Origin: Roseomonas nitratireducens
Lineage (GTDB): Bacteria > Pseudomonadota > Alphaproteobacteria > Acetobacterales > Acetobacteraceae
Direction of reading: 5' to 3'
Length of the DNA: 64,000 nt
Assembly: GCF_017813355.1 (NCBI RefSeq)
Contig: NZ_JAGIYZ010000010.1
Location: 62,001-126,000, forward strand
In this document: positions 59,583-64,000 of the stretch, piece after piece
Layout: each line of letters begins with the position of its first letter
How positions within the stretch are numbered: the stretch's first letter is position 1
Made by a program: the position numbers and the translations under genes
The notes under the pieces: model-generated
Databases searched by the model: none
What the model was told of the DNA's origin: nothing
What the model saw: the letters and a program-made list of their open reading frames with translations, nothing else

Positions 59583-60062
59583 TCAGGCGTTCCTCTTGCG
59601 CAGCAGGTAGCGCTGACGGCCGTCCATGACCAGCGTGCCCGCCTGGTTGTGGACGGTGCTGCGCAGTCCGAGGATGCCGGTGGTGCGCTGCGGCGTCAGT
59701 TCATCGACCTCGAGCGCCGGGTAGAGCGTGTCGCCCACGAAGACCGGGTGGAGGAAGCGGCTCGACTGGTCGAGGAAGCCCTTGAGGCTTTCCTCCACCA
59801 TGTGCGGGAACAGGCCCGCGCCGGCGGCCGTCTGGATCGCCACCTGGAAGCCGTGCGCGAGCATGTGCGGCATGCCGCGCGCGCGGCAGTATTCCGCGTC
59901 GTAGTGGACGGGATGGTTGTCCCCCGACGCGGCCTGGAAGGCGAGGAAGATCGCCTCCGTCATCGTCCGGCTGGGCAGGACGAAGCGCTCGCCCACGGCG
60001 AAATCCTCGAACCAGCGCTGGTCGGGAACCACGCGATGGGTGCGCGGGTCGAAGCCCGTCAT
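59583..60062 (-). CDS. MaoC family hydratase
   Basis: A 159-residue hot-dog fold protein. The R-hydratase motif is FQAASGDNHPVHYDAEYC, with the catalytic Asp/His pair, followed by GMPHMLAHGFQVA. Such enzymes hydrate 2-enoyl-CoA or thioester substrates. The start overlaps the hyuB stop by four bases, so it belongs to the hydantoinase-type operon and may act on a CoA-activated downstream intermediate. Confidence 0.9.
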   Translation of the reverse strand: MTGFDPRTHRVVPDQRWFEDFAVGERFVLPSRTMTEAIFLAFQAASGDNHPVHYDAEYCRARGMPHMLAHGFQVAIQTAAGAGLFPHMVEESLKGFLDQSSRFLHPVFVGDTLYPALEVDELTPQRTTGILGLRSTVHNQAGTLVMDGRQRYLLRKRNA

Positions 60063-61684
60063 GCGTAGCCGAGGGCCGCATCCCGCGCCGCATCCGCCGC
60101 ATCGCGCGCCGCCGGGTCGCCGAAGCCGCCGCCGCCGGATGTCTCCAGCCGCACGATGTCGCCCTTGAGCAGCCGGACGCCGTCGGATTTCGGCGCGATC
60201 GGCGTCTCGACACCGTCGCGGATGCGCACCAACCGCCCGAGGCTGCCCGGCCCGCCGCCGGCGAGCCCGTAGGGCGGGAAGCGGAAGCGGTCCATGTTCG
60301 CGGTGAAGACGCCGGCGGGGCTGTCGACGCGCCATTCGCGATACAGGCCGAGCCCGCCGCGATGCTTGCCCGCCCCGCCCGAGCCGGGCTTGAGTCCGTA
60401 GCGCGTGATGGTCAGCGGCATCTGGCTCTCGATCATCTCGACCGGGATGTTGGCGTTGTTGTGCATGCCGAAGGACCAGGCGTTCACGCCATCCTTGGCC
60501 GGCGACGCGCCGGTGCCGCCGATCTCGATCTCGACCAGCACCTCGCGCCCTCCGTCGGCCGCTTCCGTCTGGAAGGTCGCGACATAGGACCCGCCGTAAT
60601 AGGCCGCCGGCATGCGGTCCGGCAGGGCCTGGTGCAGGCAGCCGAACATGACGTTCGCCAGGCGGTGGGAGACGGCGACGCGATGCGCGACGGACGCGGG
60701 CGCGCGGCAGGACGTGACGCTGCCCTCCCGGTGGATGATGCGGATGGGCCGGTAGCAGCCGGCATTGGCCGGCATGGCGCCATCCGTCGCGGCGATGATG
60801 GAATAGTAGACCGCGCAGTTGGACATGGCGGGGGTGCAGTTGATCGGGCCGCGCTGCTGGTCGGCGCAGCCGGTCACGTCGACCTCGATCTCGTCACCCT
60901 TCACGGTCAGCACGGCGTGCAGGCGGACGGGTTCGCCGGAGACGCCATCCTCGTCGAGGAAATCCTCGAACTCGTAGCGGCCATCGGGCATGCCGCGGAT
61001 CGCGGCACGCATCGCCGCCTCGCTCATGTCGAGGATTTTTCCTGTGGCCTCGACCAGTCCCGCCGCGCCGTAGCGCGCGGCGAGGCGGCGGATGGACGCG
61101 GCGCCGACATCGAGCGACGCCAGCTGCGACTGCAGGTCCCCCAGCATCAGGGCAGGCTTGCGGACGTTCTGGCCGATCATCTCCCAGACCGCGCGGTTCA
61201 GCCGCCCGTTCTCGATCAGCTTCAGCGGCGGGATGCGCAGCCCTTCCTGGAACACCTCGGTCGCCGTGGCGGCGTAGGATCCCGGCGCCATGCCCCCCAT
61301 GTCGATGTGGTGGCAGAGCGCCCCGACATAGGCGACGCGGCGCCCCTCATGCATCACCGGCTTGAACACCAGCACGTCGTTCAAATGCTGCGCGCCGCAA
61401 TAGGGGTCGTTGGTCGCGACCACGTCGTCCGCGCCCCATTCGTCGGCGTTGACGAAGCGGTCGAGCAGCGTGCGCAGCGCCGCGCCCATCGAATTCAGGT
61501 GCTGCGGGATGCGCGCCGACTGCGCGACGTTGTTGCCCTCCGCGTCGAATACCGCGGTGGAATAGTCGAGCAGCTCCCGCACGATGGTGCTGCGGCTGGT
61601 GCGCCAGATGGTGATGTCCATCTCGGCCGCCGCGGCGGTCAGCGCGTTGCGGATGACCTCGATCTCGATCGGGCCGAGCGTCAT
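60059..61684 (-). CDS. hyuB: Hydantoinase B / 5-oxoprolinase subunit beta family protein
   Basis: A 541-residue HyuB-type subunit. It has the conserved N-terminal GPIEIEVIRNALTAAAAEMD, NDPYCGAQHLNDV, HHIDMGGMAPGS, and the C-terminal GGGPGSLGRL and TSGGGGFGDPAAR motifs. With HyuA it forms an ATP-dependent ring-opening hydrolase or a carboxylase-like complex; the true substrate (N-methylhydantoin, oxoproline or other) is undetermined. Starts within the hyuA stop and overlaps maoC at its end. Confidence 0.93.
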   Translation of the reverse strand: MTLGPIEIEVIRNALTAAAAEMDITIWRTSRSTIVRELLDYSTAVFDAEGNNVAQSARIPQHLNSMGAALRTLLDRFVNADEWGADDVVATNDPYCGAQHLNDVLVFKPVMHEGRRVAYVGALCHHIDMGGMAPGSYAATATEVFQEGLRIPPLKLIENGRLNRAVWEMIGQNVRKPALMLGDLQSQLASLDVGAASIRRLAARYGAAGLVEATGKILDMSEAAMRAAIRGMPDGRYEFEDFLDEDGVSGEPVRLHAVLTVKGDEIEVDVTGCADQQRGPINCTPAMSNCAVYYSIIAATDGAMPANAGCYRPIRIIHREGSVTSCRAPASVAHRVAVSHRLANVMFGCLHQALPDRMPAAYYGGSYVATFQTEAADGGREVLVEIEIGGTGASPAKDGVNAWSFGMHNNANIPVEMIESQMPLTITRYGLKPGSGGAGKHRGGLGLYREWRVDSPAGVFTANMDRFRFPPYGLAGGGPGSLGRLVRIRDGVETPIAPKSDGVRLLKGDIVRLETSGGGGFGDPAARDAADAARDAALGYA

Positions 61685-63750
61685 GGCGTGTTCCTCCGCG
61701 CCATCAATGTGCCCGCGGCGCCGAGCGACGCCGTCCAGCCGCGGGTGATCCAGTGGGTGGCGAAGGCTTCCTCCACCACGGCGGGGCCTTCGATGAGGTC
61801 GGACGCCGTCATGGCGTCGCGGTCCCAGACCGGCACCTCCCGCCAGGCGCCGCCCTCGAAGACGCGGCGCGTGCCCTTGCGGGCGGGGCGGCCAGCCGGC
61901 GGCGGGTCGGCGGGCTCGGGCTTGTCGAGCAACCCGGTCGCGATGGCGCGCAGCGTGACGATCTCCACCGCGTCGCCGGGATTGGCGTAGGAGAAGCGCT
62001 GCCGGTGCATGGCGTGGAAATCCTCGACCAGTGCGGCGAGGTCGCCGGCATCGGGGGATGCGATCTCGCCCCAGGGCACCAGCAGCTCGAAGGCCTGGCC
62101 GTGGTAGCGCATGTCGGCGGCGATCGCGATGCGGCGCCGCCCGGCCTCGATCCCATCGGCGGCGAGCCGCGCATCGGCTTCGGCCCGCAGCGCGGCGATC
62201 GTCTCGCCCAGGCGCGGCAGGCTCCCGGCTTCCGCGCGCATCACGCGCGACCGCGCGATGTCCTGCGTCAGGTCGGAGAACAGGATGCCGTAGGCGGACA
62301 GCGTGCCGGGCTCGCGCGGGAAGGCGACCTCGGTGATGCCGAGTTCGGCCGCGACCTCCGTCGCATGCAGCCCGCCCGCGCCGCCGAAGGACAGCAGGCA
62401 GAAATCGCGCGGGTCGAGCCCCTTCTCGAACAGCGAAAGCCGGATCGCCGCGCCGAGATTGGCGTTGGTGACGGTCAGGATGCCCTCCGCCGCCTGCTCC
62501 ACGCCGAGGCCGAGCGGGCCGCCCACGCGCGCATCCAGCGCGGCGCGCGTGCCCGGCATGTCGAGCTTCATCATCCCGCCCAGGAAGAAATCCGGGTCGA
62601 GCCGGCCGAGGGCGAGGTTCGCATCCGTCACCGTCGGTTCCGTCCCGCCGCGGCCGTAGGAGACGGGGCCGGGCCGCGCGCCGGCGCTGCGCGGGCCGAC
62701 CGTCAGCCGCCCGCCGGCATCGACCGCGGCGATCGATCCGCCGCCGGCGCCGATGGTGCGCATCTCGACCATCGGCAGGCGCACCGGCAGCCGGTCGATC
62801 TCGCCCTGGGTGATGACGGCCACGCGCCCGTCCTGCACGACGGAGACGTCGAAGGAGGTGCCGCCCATGTCGACCGCGACCAGGTTCGGTCGCGCCAGCA
62901 GCGTCGCGAGGCGGCCGGCCGCGAGCGCCCCGCCCGAGGGGCCGGAGAGCAGCAGCCGCGCGGGCTGTTCGGCCGCCATGCGCAGGGAGCAGACGCCGCC
63001 GTTGGACTGCACGAGGAAGACCAGCGGATGGAAGCCACCTTCGCCGAGGCGCGCTTCCAGCCGATCCAGATACGCCTTCACCACGGGCACCAGCAGCGCG
63101 TTCAGCACCGTGGTCGATGTGCGCTCGTATTCGCGGATCTCGGGCGAGATGTCCGAGGACAGCGAGACGGGCAGGTCCGGCCGCGCGGCGCGGAGGATCT
63201 CGGCCACGCGCTTTTCGTGCGCCGGGTTGGCGTAGGCGTGCAGCAGGGACACGGCGACGCAGTCGGCGCCGAGGGCGGCGATGCGGTCGAGCAGCGCCGG
63301 CATCGCGGCTTCGTCGAGCGCGATCTCCGCCGTGCCGTCGGCGCGCATGCGCTCCGGCACGCCAAGGCGGCGGTCGCGCGGGACCAGCGTCGGGAAGGGG
63401 TCCGGCGACAGGCCGTAGATGTCGCGCCGGACATGGCGGTTGATCTCGAGCACGTCCTCGAAGCCCGCGGTCGTCAGCAGCACGCCGTTCGCCAGCTTGC
63501 GTTCCAGCACCGCATTGGTCGCGATGGTGGTGCCGTGCAGCAGCAACCCGACCTCCGGCAGCGCGAAGCCGAAGCGTTCGGACGCCTCCGTCACGCCGCG
63601 CAGCAGGCCGATGGAGGGGTCCTCCGGCGTGGTCGGCGTCTTCCACGCCCGCGCGATGCCGTCGCGGGCGTCGAGGATCATGAGGTCGGTGAAGGTGCCG
63701 CCGATATCGACCGCGATGCGGACGGGGCGGGAAGGCGCAGTGCTGGTCAC
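61681..63750 (-). CDS. hyuA: Hydantoinase A / 5-oxoprolinase subunit alpha family protein
   Basis: A 689-residue HyuA-type subunit starting at GTG 63750. The N-terminal actin-like ATPase phosphate motif is VDIGGTFTDLM. Further motifs are LLHGTTIATNAVLERK, VAVDMGGTSFDVSVVQ and IGAGGGSIAAVD, and the C-terminal region is typical of N-methylhydantoinase A. It couples ATP hydrolysis to ring opening with HyuB. It follows the TRAP permease gene by 21 bases on the same strand, suggesting co-transcription with uptake. Confidence 0.93.
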   Translation of the reverse strand: MTSTAPSRPVRIAVDIGGTFTDLMILDARDGIARAWKTPTTPEDPSIGLLRGVTEASERFGFALPEVGLLLHGTTIATNAVLERKLANGVLLTTAGFEDVLEINRHVRRDIYGLSPDPFPTLVPRDRRLGVPERMRADGTAEIALDEAAMPALLDRIAALGADCVAVSLLHAYANPAHEKRVAEILRAARPDLPVSLSSDISPEIREYERTSTTVLNALLVPVVKAYLDRLEARLGEGGFHPLVFLVQSNGGVCSLRMAAEQPARLLLSGPSGGALAAGRLATLLARPNLVAVDMGGTSFDVSVVQDGRVAVITQGEIDRLPVRLPMVEMRTIGAGGGSIAAVDAGGRLTVGPRSAGARPGPVSYGRGGTEPTVTDANLALGRLDPDFFLGGMMKLDMPGTRAALDARVGGPLGLGVEQAAEGILTVTNANLGAAIRLSLFEKGLDPRDFCLLSFGGAGGLHATEVAAELGITEVAFPREPGTLSAYGILFSDLTQDIARSRVMRAEAGSLPRLGETIAALRAEADARLAADGIEAGRRRIAIAADMRYHGQAFELLVPWGEIASPDAGDLAALVEDFHAMHRQRFSYANPGDAVEIVTLRAIATGLLDKPEPADPPPAGRPARKGTRRVFEGGAWREVPVWDRDAMTASDLIEGPAVVEEAFATHWITRGWTASLGAAGTLMARRNTP

Positions 63751-63771
63751 GCGGGGCGTTCCTGGGTCGGT

Positions 63772-64000
63772 TCAGGCCATGAGGGCGGGCAGCCAGAGGG
63801 CAAGGCCGGGGAAGATCATGAGCAGGATGACGGCGAGAAGATAGACGCCGAGGAAGGGCAGCACGCCGACGAAGACGTCGGTGATAGGCCCGGGGCGTTT
63901 TCGCATCCCCTGCAGCACGTACATCACCGTGCCGTCGGGTGGGCTGATCTGCGCGATCTCGACCAGCATGGTCACGATCACGCCGAACCAGATGGGATCG
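63772..64000 (-). CDS. TRAP transporter large permease (DctM-like), C-terminal end
   Basis: Partial gene running off the right edge of the window. The visible 75 residues (DPIWFGVIVTMLVEIAQISPPDG, then a basic loop and a final hydrophobic segment PFLGVYLLAVILLMIFPGLALWLP) match the end of DctM subunits of TRAP dicarboxylate-type transporters, including the conserved DPIWFG and EIA-x-I-x-PP motif. It is immediately upstream of hyuA in transcription order and likely imports that operon's substrate. Confidence 0.88.
   Translation of the reverse strand, partial: DPIWFGVIVTMLVEIAQISPPDGTVMYVLQGMRKRPGPITDVFVGVLPFLGVYLLAVILLMIFPGLALWLPALMA

Noticed and set aside
1-64000. tRNA and rRNA genes
   Set aside because: No T-loop (GTTCRANNC) with matching acceptor stem and no rRNA-like stretch was found on reading through both strands.

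Overview
The window is a roughly 70% GC chromosomal segment from an alphaproteobacterium, most likely a Roseomonas-like member of the Acetobacteraceae/Rhodospirillales. The signs are a GapR (DUF2312) protein, COQ9, a three-gene PntAA-PntAB-PntB transhydrogenase, UPF/DUF housekeeping genes typical of the class, and several orphan TctC/Bug periplasmic receptors. No rRNA, tRNA or CRISPR array was seen.

Layout. 0-8 kb: a YdcH-like protein, a 123-bp tandem repeat, purE-purK, two tandem OmpA-type porins, an array of hairpins, a small secreted protein, a def-COQ9 pair and rpsU. 7.7-9.5 kb: a GGDEF-EAL protein translationally coupled to a stand-alone BLUF photoreceptor. 9.6-16.8 kb, minus strand: pntB-pntAB-pntAA, a HEPN/MNT toxin-antitoxin pair whose HEPN gene carries an in-frame amber codon, an ABC1/UbiB-like kinase and an M3 oligopeptidase. 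16.8-27.9 kb: acyl-CoA ligase, family III CoA-transferase, TauD-type dioxygenase with a Bug receptor, BASS transporter, DOPA-dioxygenase-like protein, gapR, DUF1244, glycerate kinase, and a pyruvate kinase with an N-terminal YdaS/Cro-like DNA-binding domain.

28.1-30.8 kb is a sharply AT-rich island holding two adjacent genes: a DUF3696-type AAA ATPase and a protein with a phospholipase-D/MITD1-like C-terminus. It looks like a horizontally acquired two-gene defence module and is the best candidate for an undescribed system. A transposase-derived DUF4096 gene lies on its right flank.

31.4-41.7 kb: Bug receptor, Ada, an S8 peptidase without signal peptide, class III cyclase with TPRs, PAP2/haloperoxidase-like protein, Crp/Fnr regulator, secreted proteins and glcF. 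41.8-50.4 kb: DUF4239-like protein, ferric ABC permease, a penicillin-acylase/GH3 ligase coupled pair, then Bfd and FbpA on the minus strand behind a tandem Fur-like palindrome, and an HpcH/HpaI aldolase. 50.5-56.4 kb is the LIG-EXO / LHR-PE DNA repair cluster arranged as two divergent pairs. 56.5-64 kb is a hydantoin/carbamoyl-amino-acid type catabolic region (HyuC-like hydrolase, HyuA, HyuB, MaoC, CMD protein, TRAP permease, Bug receptor).

Genes are densely packed, with many ATGA stop/start overlaps (purE/purK, GGDEF-EAL/BLUF, def/COQ9, MNT/HEPN, penicillin acylase/GH3, EXO/LIG, hyuA/hyuB/maoC). Because third codon positions are almost all G or C, very long antisense open frames occur throughout and were ignored.
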